A stretch of DNA of 12,253 nt from an uncultured Cellvibrio sp. (GTDB taxonomy: Bacteria; Pseudomonadota; Gammaproteobacteria; Pseudomonadales; Cellvibrionaceae): contig CAMPIG010000097.1 of assembly GCA_946886255.1 (NCBI GenBank), forward strand, positions 1-12,253. The letters run 5' to 3'. The position numbers and the translations under genes are program-made. Positions 1-6,498 of this stretch are shown here, in pieces. Positions within the stretch are counted from its first letter, which is position 1, and each line of letters opens with the position of its first letter. Under the pieces are notes generated by a model, which was not told the DNA's origin, searched no databases, and saw nothing but the letters and a program-made list of their open reading frames with translations.

Positions 1-31
1 TTTCTTCAGGGGTTTTGATAGTCACAGACAT
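1..31 (-). CDS. map: Methionine aminopeptidase type I, N-terminal fragment (runs off the left edge)
   Basis: Only the first ten codons are inside the window. Read on the minus strand from the ATG at 31-29 they give MSVTIKTPEE, which closely resembles the start of gammaproteobacterial type I methionine aminopeptidase (E. coli begins MAISIKTPED). This enzyme is a cytosolic metalloprotease that removes the initiator methionine from nascent proteins. Context supports the call, because map lies divergently upstream of rpsB in many gammaproteobacteria. Here the two are separated by uxuA. No metal-binding residues are visible because the gene is cut. No convincing Shine-Dalgarno precedes the start. 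The identification rests on ten residues plus synteny, so it is likely but not certain. Confidence 0.72.
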   Translation of the reverse strand, partial: MSVTIKTPEE

Positions 32-70
32 GAGTGAACACTAACTCTCATTGGCAATTGAAAGGCCAAC

Positions 71-76
71 ATTCTA
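71..76 (-). promoter_or_regulatory. Candidate -10 box for map
   Basis: On the minus strand the hexamer TAGAAT lies 40 bases upstream of the map start and differs from TATAAT at one position. A hexamer 17 bases further upstream (TGTAGA) matches the -35 consensus at only three positions. The -10 is plausible and the promoter as a whole is weakly supported. Confidence 0.3.
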
Positions 77-145
77 AACGATAAGGGCGTAGTTCTACAG
101 GGATAACTTGGGGCGGCTGGGCATTAGCGGGAAGGTAGTGATAGC

Positions 146-178
146 CGGCGGTTTCAGTGTTCCTTTTTGAAACCGCCG
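146..178. terminator. Perfect 11-bp hairpin between uxuA and map (3' end of the uxuA transcript)
   Basis: The arms 146-156 (CGGCGGTTTCA) and 168-178 are exact reverse complements around an 11-nt loop. The hairpin begins 14 bases past the uxuA stop codon, where a terminator or a 3'-end stabilising stem would be expected. On neither strand is it followed by a run of T, so it is not a canonical intrinsic terminator. It may act as a transcript 3'-end protector or a Rho-assisted terminator. The structure is directly visible and its function is inferred. Confidence 0.5.
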
Positions 179-192
179 AGGGGCGAGTACAG

Positions 193-1386
193 TTATTCGT
201 TGGTGCGACCACGCATGACTGAAACCGCATGAATGACGCCGCGTAGTTCTGCCAGCCCTTTCATCCTGCCGGCGAAGGAGTAACCGGGGTTGATGCCAGT
301 TTTGCCGATCTCATCGCCCATCAGGTGGCCATGGTCCGGGCGCATGCTGATCTTCGGCAGCTTTATGCCTTGCTTGTCGCGGCGTGTTTCTTCATCGAGC
401 AAGGCTTCAATCAGGCCAACCATGTCATTATCGCCATCTAGGTGGTCCGATTCGTAGAAAGAGCCGTCATCCTCCCTCTTTATATTGCGCAGATGCACAA
501 AATAAATGCGCTCACCAAACTCCCGCGCCATGGCGACCAAATCATTGTCACAGCGTGCGCCGTAGGAGCCGGCGCATAGAGTAAGGCCATTGGCCGGGCT
601 GGGAACGGCATTGAGCAGGGCGCGGGCATCGTCGGCAGTAGACACGACGCGCGGCAGGCCGAACAGTGAAAAGGGTGGGTCGTCGGGGTGAATGCACATC
701 CGCACACCCACTTCTTCAGCAACGGGGATGATTTCATTTAAGAAGGCAAACAGATTGGCGCGCATGCCTGCGTCACCCATCTGGATAAACTGATCGATAG
801 CAGCGCGAATACCGTCCCGGTCGTAGGAGCCTTCGCCGCCGGGCAACCCGGCAATGATGTTTTTCTCCAGCAACCCTTTTTCTTCCTCGCTCATGACATT
901 CAGTCGCGCCTTGGCTTTGGTCAGGACTTCCGGTCGATAATCAGCTTCGGCGCCCGGGCGCTGGAGGATATACACATCGTAAGCCGCAAAATCGCTCATC
1001 TCAAAACGCAATGCCTGGCTTTTGTTGGGCAAGGTGTAGCTGAGGTTGGTGCGGGTCCAATCCACAACCGGCATAAAGTTGTAGCAAATATCGTAGACCC
1101 CGGCGGCCGCGACGTTGCGAATAGATTGCTGATAATTGGCAATGTATGCGCGGTAGTTACCTGTGCGGGTTTTTATATCATTGTGCAAAGGAATACTTTC
1201 AATGACGGCCCATTCCAACCCGTGGGCCTCAATAAGCGCCTTGCGCTCCAGGATATCCTCCCTCGGCCAAACTGCACCGGTCGGAATATGATGAAGGGAT
1301 GTGACTATGCCGGTGGCTCCGGCTTGGGCAATATGCTGGAGTGAGACAGGATCTTTCGGGCCAAACCAGCGCCAGGTTTCTTTCAT
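193..1386 (-). CDS. uxuA: Mannonate dehydratase (UxuA)
   Basis: UxuA converts D-mannonate to 2-keto-3-deoxy-D-gluconate in the cytosol, a step of glucuronate breakdown, using a divalent metal (Fe2+ or Mn2+). The protein has 397 aa, against 394 in E. coli, and appears full length. Family-typical stretches are visible: MCIHPDDPP (230-238), CAGSYGARCDND (271-282), FVHLRN (296-301), MRPDHGHLMGDE (348-359) and NPGYSFAGRMKGLAELRG near the C-terminus. The expected metal ligands of this TIM-barrel family are present as His233, Cys271, His298 and Asp351. The ATG at 1386 is chosen because MKETWRWFGP matches the family N-terminus; the ribosome binding site before it is weak. The gene stands alone: no uxuB, uxaC, transporter or regulator lies within the window. 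It sits between map and rpsB, an unexpected place for a sugar-acid catabolic gene. A regulator is not evident from the sequence. Confidence 0.96.
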   Translation of the reverse strand: MKETWRWFGPKDPVSLQHIAQAGATGIVTSLHHIPTGAVWPREDILERKALIEAHGLEWAVIESIPLHNDIKTRTGNYRAYIANYQQSIRNVAAAGVYDICYNFMPVVDWTRTNLSYTLPNKSQALRFEMSDFAAYDVYILQRPGAEADYRPEVLTKAKARLNVMSEEEKGLLEKNIIAGLPGGEGSYDRDGIRAAIDQFIQMGDAGMRANLFAFLNEIIPVAEEVGVRMCIHPDDPPFSLFGLPRVVSTADDARALLNAVPSPANGLTLCAGSYGARCDNDLVAMAREFGERIYFVHLRNIKREDDGSFYESDHLDGDNDMVGLIEALLDEETRRDKQGIKLPKISMRPDHGHLMGDEIGKTGINPGYSFAGRMKGLAELRGVIHAVSVMRGRTNE

Positions 1387-1423
1387 AACAATACCGAGTC
1401 AGAAGGTTGATAACGTCAGCTCT

Positions 1424-1453
1424 ATTAGACGGCAAAGGTATGCTAGTGTGCAA
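1424..1453 (-). promoter_or_regulatory. Candidate uxuA promoter
   Basis: On the minus strand TTGCAC (1453-1448) and TCTAAT (1429-1424) are separated by 18 bp. The -10 matches the sigma-70 consensus at 5 of 6 positions and the -35 at only 3 of 6. Transcription would start about 30 bases upstream of the uxuA ATG. A weak -35 would suit a regulated gene, but this is inference. Confidence 0.35.
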
Positions 1454-1480
1454 GCCGGTTCTGCCGGTTTTGCTGGTCCC
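1454..1480. repeat. Three tandem 9-bp units (GCYGGTYYY) upstream of uxuA
   Basis: Three consecutive 9-mers read GCCGGTTCT (1454-1462), GCCGGTTTT (1463-1471) and GCTGGTCCC (1472-1480). They directly abut the candidate uxuA -35 box on its upstream side. Another CCGGTT occurs at 1595-1600 within the rpsB leader. They could be a regulator binding array for uxuA or a chance short repeat; the sequence alone does not decide. Confidence 0.35.
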
Positions 1481-1531
1481 ATGGATAAAAAGCGTAAGCG
1501 AGGCAGGCTCAGTGAGGTCGGCAGAGAGTTG

Positions 1532-1566
1532 TTTATCTGTAACACAAAGTGTGGTATAAAGCGCGC
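1532..1566 (+). promoter_or_regulatory. rpsB promoter with GC-rich discriminator
   Basis: The -10 box TATAAA (1555-1560) is preceded by TGG, forming an extended -10, and followed at once by the GC-rich discriminator GCGCGCC (1561-1567). The -35 candidate TTTATC (1532-1537) lies 17 bp upstream and is weak. A GC-rich discriminator is the known hallmark of promoters inhibited by ppGpp/DksA, as for rRNA and ribosomal protein genes. Transcription should begin near 1567, leaving a leader of about 205 nt before rpsB. Confidence 0.65.
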
Positions 1567-1773
1567 CTCTTTCAGCCCATCATATCGATTTTGACCGGTT
1601 TTGGGTGGTTTCGAAAGTCTAAACGCAGTGAATATTTGTTGCCCGGTGCTTCTGGCACCTTACTTAACCTTAATGTCACACATATACCGACACATTGAAC
1701 CTGGGTGCCCACGGCGCGAGCTAATGGGTTGGTTGATGGGGTATATGGAGGCTTAACCCGAAAGGAAAAACTT
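1567..1773 (+). promoter_or_regulatory. rpsB 5' leader, likely S2-responsive autoregulatory RNA
   Basis: The long untranslated leader has several directly visible pairings. A 5-bp hairpin GGTGC/GCACC spans 1645-1659. CATATACC (1681-1688) is an exact complement of GGTATATG (1740-1747), closing a domain. Inside that domain GCCCA (1707-1711) can pair with TGGGT (1725-1729), the last pair being G-U, and an inner three-pair stem (1713-1715 with 1720-1722) is capped by a GCGA tetraloop. GGGTT (1726-1730) can instead pair with AACCC (1755-1759), just before the ribosome binding site AAAGGA at 1761-1766. That alternative would form a pseudoknot with the outer stem. E. coli rpsB-tsf is known to be repressed by S2 acting on a conserved leader (the Rfam t44 region). 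Membership here is inferred from position and foldability, not from an alignment. Confidence 0.6.
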
Positions 1774-2514
1774 ATGCCTACAGTAAGCATGCGCGATATG
1801 CTGTCCGCCGGTGTCCACTTTGGTCACCAAACCCGTTACTGGAACCCGAAGATGGGTCGTTATATCTTCGGTGCGCGTAACAAGATTCACATCATCAATC
1901 TGGAGCACACCGTTCCAGCCTTCAACGAAGCGCTGGCCCTGATCCAGCAAATGGCTTCCCAGAAGAAGAAAATCCTGTTTGTCGGTACCAAGCGCGCCGC
2001 ACAAAAAACCATTAAAGAACAAGCTGAACGTGCTGGTCAGCCGTTCGTTAGCCATCGTTGGTTGGGTGGCATGCTCACCAACTACAAAACCATCCGTGCT
2101 TCTATTCGCCGTCTGCGCGAGCTGGAAACGCAAAGTCAGGATGGTACTTTTACCAAGCTGACCAAAAAAGAAGCGCTGATGCGTACCCGTGATATGGAAA
2201 AGCTTGAGCGTTCCATCGGCGGTATTAAAGAAATGAGCGGCCTGCCGGACGCTATGTTTGTGATCGATGTTGACCACGAGCGTATTGCCATCCAGGAAGC
2301 TAATAAGCTGGGTATTCCGGTCATCGGCATCGTGGATACCAACAGCAACCCGGAAGGCATTGATTATGTTATCCCGGGTAACGACGACGCCATCCGCGCA
2401 GTAAAACTGTACGTAACAGCTGTGGCTGATGCTTGTCTCGATGGTTCCAAATCAGCTTCTGCTGTGCCGAACAAAGACGAGTATGTCGCTGCTGAAGAAG
2501 GCGCTGCCGAATAA
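1774..2514 (+). CDS. rpsB: 30S ribosomal protein S2
   Basis: S2 is a late-assembling protein of the small ribosomal subunit. It sits between the head and body on the solvent side and is needed for S1 binding. The protein has 246 aa (E. coli 241). The N-terminus [20 protein letters not shown] and the following [15 protein letters not shown] segment are typical S2, as are the [22 protein letters not shown] and [11 protein letters not shown] blocks. The ATG at 1774 is preceded by AAAGGA (1761-1766) with 7 bases between. A longer in-frame reading from 1705 would extend into the structured leader and lacks family similarity, so it is rejected. The acidic, alanine-rich tail ends EEGAAE. The gene heads the rpsB-tsf operon and is probably regulated by a stringent-type promoter plus S2 feedback on the leader. 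Confidence 0.99.
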   Translation: MPTVSMRDMLSAGVHFGHQTRYWNPKMGRYIFGARNKIHIINLEHTVPAFNEALALIQQMASQKKKILFVGTKRAAQKTIKEQAERAGQPFVSHRWLGGMLTNYKTIRASIRRLRELETQSQDGTFTKLTKKEALMRTRDMEKLERSIGGIKEMSGLPDAMFVIDVDHERIAIQEANKLGIPVIGIVDTNSNPEGIDYVIPGNDDAIRAVKLYVTAVADACLDGSKSASAVPNKDEYVAAEEGAAE

Positions 2515-2541
2515 GCCCCGCACGCTTGATTAGATGCAACG

Positions 2542-2565
2542 AAAGGGGGCTTTGCCCCCTTTTTT
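2542..2565 (+). terminator. Intergenic hairpin with U-tract between rpsB and tsf (partial terminator)
   Basis: AAAGGGGGC (2542-2550) pairs perfectly with GCCCCCTTT (2554-2562) around a TTT loop, and the right arm runs into six T (2560-2565). It looks like a complete intrinsic terminator, although no tsf promoter is obvious in the 36 bp that follow. It probably acts as an attenuator that lowers tsf relative to rpsB and protects the rpsB mRNA end. A terminator-like element between these two genes is also described in E. coli. Confidence 0.85.
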
Positions 2566-2601
2566 CAAACCAGAATTTGAATACTGACTGAGGACAAAAC
2601 C

Positions 2602-3471
2602 ATGACAGCTATTTCCGCAACAATGGTAAAAGAACTGCGTGATCGCACCGGTTTGGGCATGATGGAATGTAAAAAAGCGCTGGGCGAAGCCAATGGCGAT
2701 ATCGAGCTGGCGATTGAGAATCTGCGCAAAATTTCCGGCCTGAAAGCGGCCAAGAAAGCTGACCGCACCGCTGCTGATGGCGTGGTTGCTGTAAAAGTGG
2801 CCGATGACAACAGCTATGGTGTAGCTGTTGAAGTGAACTCCGAAACTGACTTTGTTGCTCGCGATGCTGGTTTCCTGGCTTTTGTTAACAGCGTAGTGGA
2901 TAAAGCTTTCACCACCAAACAAACCGACGTGGCTGCTTTGATGGCTGGCGATTTGGAAAACGCTCGTGAAGCGCTGGTACAGAAAATTGGTGAGAACATC
3001 GGTGTGCGCCGTATAAAGGTGATCGAAGGTGGTGTGGTTGGTGGTTATGTTCACCTTAACAGCCGTATTGCCGTGTTGGTGCAGCTTGAAGGTGGTAGTG
3101 AAGAGCTGGCCAAAGACATTGCTATGCACGTCGCAGCGGTTAATCCGGCGGTGGTGAACTCTGAGCAGATGCCAGCCGACCTGGTAGAAAAAGAGAAAGA
3201 CATCATTCGCGCACAACCGGATATGGCGGGTAAGCCTGCCGAAATCGTTGAGAAGATGATGGTTGGCCGCATCAACAAGTTCCTCAAGGAAGCCAGTCTG
3301 ATTGACCAGCCGTTCGTGAAGAACCCGGAAGTGACTGTCGGTAAACTGGCTAAAGACGCTGGCGCTTCCGTAACCAGCTTTGCGCGTCTGGAAGTAGGTG
3401 AGGGTATCGAAAAAGTTGTTGTCGACTTTGCCGCAGAAGTTGCTGCCCAGGTACAGGCCTCCAAAGGCTAA
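2602..3471 (+). CDS. tsf: Translation elongation factor Ts
   Basis: EF-Ts is the cytosolic guanine-nucleotide exchange factor that releases GDP from EF-Tu. The protein has 289 aa (E. coli 283). The UBA-like N-terminal domain ([19 protein letters not shown], residues 9-27) is followed by the core. The TDFV motif lies at 82-85; its Asp83 and Phe84 correspond to the residues that disrupt the Mg2+ site of EF-Tu. KIGENI and IAMHVAA blocks and the C-terminal EVGEGIEKV segment are typical. The ATG at 2602 follows GAGGA (2590-2594) with 7 bases between. It is 87 bp downstream of rpsB, across a terminator-like hairpin, and is probably co-transcribed with rpsB by read-through. Confidence 0.99.
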   Translation: MTAISATMVKELRDRTGLGMMECKKALGEANGDIELAIENLRKISGLKAAKKADRTAADGVVAVKVADDNSYGVAVEVNSETDFVARDAGFLAFVNSVVDKAFTTKQTDVAALMAGDLENAREALVQKIGENIGVRRIKVIEGGVVGGYVHLNSRIAVLVQLEGGSEELAKDIAMHVAAVNPAVVNSEQMPADLVEKEKDIIRAQPDMAGKPAEIVEKMMVGRINKFLKEASLIDQPFVKNPEVTVGKLAKDAGASVTSFARLEVGEGIEKVVVDFAAEVAAQVQASKG

Positions 3472-3497
3472 TCTCCGCTGTTGCTAGACCTCCCATT

Positions 3498-3531
3498 AAA
3501 AGAGGCTGGGTGTCCCACTCAGCCTCTTTTT
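3498..3531 (+). terminator. Strong intrinsic terminator after tsf
   Basis: The 15-nt arms 3498-3512 and 3516-3530 pair along their whole length with a single G-U pair and a TCC loop. The right arm ends in CTCTTTTT. The A-rich left flank and T-rich right flank make the element potentially bidirectional. It marks the end of the rpsB-tsf operon and implies a separate pyrH promoter. Confidence 0.92.
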
Positions 3532-3584
3532 GCTGTTAAACTGCCGTGATTTTTTCGCCTACCCATCTTACGGAGTCCAAGTCT

Positions 3585-4319
3585 ATGCCAAACCCCAGAG
3601 AGAAGAAGTACAAGCGGATTTTGCTGAAACTGAGTGGGGAGGAGTTGATGGGGTCGGAAGGGTTCGGTATTGATCCCAAGGTGCTGGACAAGATGGCACT
3701 TGAAATCGGGCAGTTAGTGGGGATTGGTGTTCAGGTTGGTCTGGTTGTGGGCGGCGGTAACTTGTTTCGCGGCGCGGCATTGAATGCGGCCGGTCTCGAC
3801 CGGGTGACGGGCGATCATATGGGTATGTTGGCCACCGTCATGAATGCACTGGCTATGCGCGATGCACTTGAGCGCTCCAATATATCCTCCCGCGTTATGT
3901 CGGCCATCCCCATGAGCGGTATTGTCGAACACTATGATCGCCGTCGTGCGATTCGTTTTCTGAACTCCGGCGAAGTGGTAGTCTTTGCCGCCGGGACCGG
4001 TAATCCTTTCTTTACTACTGACTCTGCCGCCTGTCTGCGTGGTATTGAAGTCGAAGCCGATATTGTGCTCAAGGCGACGAAAGTGGACGGGGTATACACG
4101 GCCGATCCGATGAAAGACGCCACGGCGACCAAGTATGATCGCCTCACTTATGATGAAGTATTAGATAAAAAATTGGGCGTGATGGACCTGACTGCCATCT
4201 GCCTTTGTCGTGAACATGACATGCCGGTGCGTGTTTTCCGTATGAACAAAAGCGGTGCCCTGCTGAACATAGTGGTCGGCAGTAACGAAGGCACTTTGAT
4301 TGAAGAAGGACAAAACTGA
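3585..4319 (+). CDS. pyrH: Uridylate kinase (UMP kinase)
   Basis: PyrH phosphorylates UMP to UDP with ATP, the committed nucleotide step supplying UTP and CTP. Bacterial PyrH is a cytosolic hexamer of the amino-acid kinase fold, activated by GTP and inhibited by UTP. The protein has 244 aa (E. coli 241). Visible motifs are LLKLSGEEL (13-21, phosphate binding), [10 protein letters not shown] (54-63), GDHMGM (76-81, UMP site), [11 protein letters not shown] (136-146) and [13 protein letters not shown] (163-175). The ATG at 3585 follows CGGAG (3571-3575) and gives the normal N-terminus. An in-frame ATG at 3546 adds 13 residues, has no family match, and is rejected. The terminal TGA overlaps the frr ATG by one base. 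No clear promoter is visible in the 53 bp after the tsf terminator. Confidence 0.98.
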   Translation: MPNPREKKYKRILLKLSGEELMGSEGFGIDPKVLDKMALEIGQLVGIGVQVGLVVGGGNLFRGAALNAAGLDRVTGDHMGMLATVMNALAMRDALERSNISSRVMSAIPMSGIVEHYDRRRAIRFLNSGEVVVFAAGTGNPFFTTDSAACLRGIEVEADIVLKATKVDGVYTADPMKDATATKYDRLTYDEVLDKKLGVMDLTAICLCREHDMPVRVFRMNKSGALLNIVVGSNEGTLIEEGQN

Positions 4320-4876
4320 TGATTAATGACATAAAAAAAGATGCTGAGAATCGTATGAAGAAAGCGGTCGACTCGCTGGTTACCACTTTCTCCAGAATCC
4401 GCACGGGCCGCGCGCACCCCAGTTTGCTCGACGGCATAATGGTTTCCTATTACGGCACCGACACACCGCTGAGCCAGGTGGCCAACATTAACGTTGAAGA
4501 TGCGCGCACCTTGTCAATCAACCCCTGGGAACGCAATCTGGTGCCTGATATTGAAAAGGCGATCATGAAATCCGATCTGGGTTTGAATCCGTCCACGAAT
4601 AACGGGCTGATCCGTATTCCCCTGCCGATGTTGACGGAAGAGACGCGTAAAAACTTCATCAAGCAAGCGCGTGCGGAAGCGGAAAACGGCCGTGTTGCTG
4701 TGCGTAATGTGCGTCGCGATGTATTGTCTGATGTTAAGGCGCTGCTTAAGGATAAGGCGATCAGTGAGGACGAAGATCATCGTGCACAGGACGATATTCA
4801 AAAAATAACTGATAAATATATTGCCGAAGTTGATAAAGCACTGGCGGCCAAAGAAGCGGACCTGATGGCGATTTAA
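4319..4876 (+). CDS. frr: Ribosome recycling factor
   Basis: RRF acts with EF-G and IF3 to split post-termination ribosomes. At 185 aa it is the same length as E. coli RRF. The first and last helical parts (about 1-29 and 105-185) form the three-helix bundle, and the middle (about 30-104, including [12 protein letters not shown] at 62-73) is domain II. Arg132, essential in E. coli RRF, is conserved within NVRRD. The ATG overlaps the pyrH stop by one base. The ribosome binding site AAGGA (4306-4310) lies inside pyrH, so translational coupling is likely. Confidence 0.99.
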   Translation: MINDIKKDAENRMKKAVDSLVTTFSRIRTGRAHPSLLDGIMVSYYGTDTPLSQVANINVEDARTLSINPWERNLVPDIEKAIMKSDLGLNPSTNNGLIRIPLPMLTEETRKNFIKQARAEAENGRVAVRNVRRDVLSDVKALLKDKAISEDEDHRAQDDIQKITDKYIAEVDKALAAKEADLMAI

Positions 4877-4913
4877 TGCCTCGCTTGAAAAATGCTTTCC
4901 TCAGGAGTCATGA

Positions 4914-5660
4914 GTGACCACAAATACCCTGCGCCATGTGGCCATCATTATGGACGGCAATAATCGCTGGGCGAAACAACGGGGTATGGCCGGTGTCTCC
5001 GGCCATAAAGTCGGTGTTGAGCGTATTCGCGATGTAATGAGTGCCTGTCAGGAACTGGGCATTGAAGTGCTGACGTTGTTTGCCTTCAGCAGCGAGAATT
5101 GGAAGCGCCCACCCATTGAGGTGGAGGCTTTGATGTCGTTGTTTTTGCTTTATCTCAAAAAAGAAGCCCGTGAACTCCACAGGAAAGGCGTGCGCTTGCG
5201 GGTAATTGGTAATCGAAACCGTTTTAGTCCCGCTATTCAAAAAGCAATAGAGACCGCCGAAGAAGCAACTAGCGACGGCAAAACTACATTGGTGATTGCG
5301 GCGGATTATGGCGGCCGTTGGGATATTGCCCAAGCGGCCAAGCGTGCGGCAGAAGACGTTGCAGCTGGCCTTCTTGCGGCGGACGACATAACAGAAGAAT
5401 TATTGCATCGCTACACCTCTATGGCTGACCTGCCCGAACTGGATTTGCTCATACGAACTGGCGGCGAGATTCGTATCAGCAACTTTCTCCTGTGGCAGTC
5501 CGCTTATGCAGAACTCTACTTCAGCGACAAACTGTGGCCGGATTTTGATGGCGCAGAACTTCATGCAGCAGCCTCAGTATTTAACGAGCGTCAGCGACGC
5601 TTTGGTTTAACCAGTGAGCAGATAACTAAGGTCCGTGTTACGGGGGGCCAGGATGCTTAA
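4914..5660 (+). CDS. uppS: (2Z,6E)-farnesyl-diphosphate-dependent undecaprenyl diphosphate synthase
   Basis: UppS adds eight cis-isoprene units to farnesyl diphosphate, making the C55 lipid carrier for peptidoglycan, O-antigen and other glycans. It is a cytosolic, membrane-associated homodimer. The protein has 248 aa (E. coli 253). The catalytic Asp14 lies in HVAIIMDGNNRWAK (8-21), FSSENWKRP at 58-66, and the diphosphate-binding RTGGEIRISNF begins at 181, with the conserved Glu200 in SAYAEL. The GTG start at 4914 is chosen because AGGAG (4903-4907) is 6 bases upstream and the reading gives the family N-terminus. The ATG four bases earlier (4910) is in another frame. The gene is 37 bp after frr, and its last 8 bases overlap cdsA. 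Confidence 0.98.
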   Translation: MTTNTLRHVAIIMDGNNRWAKQRGMAGVSGHKVGVERIRDVMSACQELGIEVLTLFAFSSENWKRPPIEVEALMSLFLLYLKKEARELHRKGVRLRVIGNRNRFSPAIQKAIETAEEATSDGKTTLVIAADYGGRWDIAQAAKRAAEDVAAGLLAADDITEELLHRYTSMADLPELDLLIRTGGEIRISNFLLWQSAYAELYFSDKLWPDFDGAELHAAASVFNERQRRFGLTSEQITKVRVTGGQDA

Positions 5661-6495
5661 GCAGCGGGTTATTACAGCGCTGATTCTTTCGGCCATCTTT
5701 CTGGCCGCACTTTTCTATCTCCCCGTCCCGCTGTTTTCAGTTTTTGTTGCTCTGGTGATGTTGGTGAGTGCCTGGGAATGGGCCAACCTTGCTGGATTTG
5801 GTCGCCATTGGCAACGGCTCGGATACGTTGTACTGGTAGCTGCGACAACCTTTCTGACCGGTTATTACCTGGGAATGTCGATCTGGTCGCCGGATATTGT
5901 GGTTGATCCGGGTAAATTCCGGCAAATTCTGGTAATCGGCTGCGCCTGGTGGGCTGTGGCGTTGTTGTTCGTGCAGGGCTTTCCCTCTAGCGCCATTCTT
6001 TGGCGTCATCCGCTGTTGCGCGGTCTGATGGGATTATTTGTATTGGTGCCGACCTGGGCTGCCTTTACCTATGTTCGCGCGCAGGAACATGGCGCCTTGC
6101 TGGTTCTGTTGATCGTTGCGGTCGTCGCCTGTGCCGACATTGGTGGTTATTTTGCCGGTCGTCGCTGGGGGAAGCGCAAATTGGCACCTGCCGTCAGCCC
6201 CGGCAAAACCCTGGAGGGCTTTGGGGGCGGTGTATGTTTCAATTTTCTGTTGTCTTTAATCGTCTGGGCATTTGTCGGGGGGAGCTATCCTATGCTGCTG
6301 GCTATTATCCTGCCGACAAGCCTTGTCTCCGTGTTAGGTGATTTGTTCGAAAGTATGCTTAAGCGCCAGCGAGGTATCAAAGACAGCAGTGCTTTGCTGC
6401 CCGGCCACGGCGGGGTGCTTGATCGGGTCGACAGCTTGACCGCTGCTGCACCGGTTTTTGCCCTGGCGCTCCTCAGTACAGGTTGGCCGGGGTAA
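5653..6495 (+). CDS. cdsA: Phosphatidate cytidylyltransferase (CDP-diglyceride synthase)
   Basis: CdsA makes CDP-diacylglycerol from phosphatidate and CTP in the inner membrane, the precursor of all phospholipids. The protein has 280 aa (E. coli 285) and is mostly hydrophobic, with about seven to eight likely membrane segments starting at residues 7-25 and 27-40. The family signature covers residues 234-260, with SMLKRQRGIKD, PGHGG and DRVD in the required spacing. The segment CADIGGYFAGRRWGK (160-174) and the SPGKTLEG block (182-189) are also typical. The ATG at 5653 overlaps the uppS stop by 8 bp. A GTG at 5635 in the same frame would add six residues and is not favoured. The overlap indicates translational coupling with uppS. 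Confidence 0.97.
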   Translation: MLKQRVITALILSAIFLAALFYLPVPLFSVFVALVMLVSAWEWANLAGFGRHWQRLGYVVLVAATTFLTGYYLGMSIWSPDIVVDPGKFRQILVIGCAWWAVALLFVQGFPSSAILWRHPLLRGLMGLFVLVPTWAAFTYVRAQEHGALLVLLIVAVVACADIGGYFAGRRWGKRKLAPAVSPGKTLEGFGGGVCFNFLLSLIVWAFVGGSYPMLLAIILPTSLVSVLGDLFESMLKRQRGIKDSSALLPGHGGVLDRVDSLTAAAPVFALALLSTGWPG

Positions 6496-6498
6496 GTC

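Noticed and set aside
1301..1594. Plus-strand open frame spanning the uxuA-rpsB interval
   Set aside because: It overlaps the start of uxuA and runs through the rpsB promoter and transcription start; the predicted peptide looks random and has no ribosome binding site.
1705..1773. N-terminal extension of S2 from the ATG at 1705
   Set aside because: The extra 23 residues do not match S2 and would translate the structured leader; the ATG at 1774 has a proper Shine-Dalgarno and the family N-terminus.
2530..3216. Long minus-strand open frame (228 codons) antisense to tsf
   Set aside because: It lies fully opposite tsf and an intergenic terminator, has no recognisable domain or ribosome binding site, and is explained by the codon bias of the real gene.
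3546..3584. Earlier in-frame start for pyrH
   Set aside because: It adds 13 residues with no family match, and the GGAG site is correctly spaced only for the ATG at 3585.
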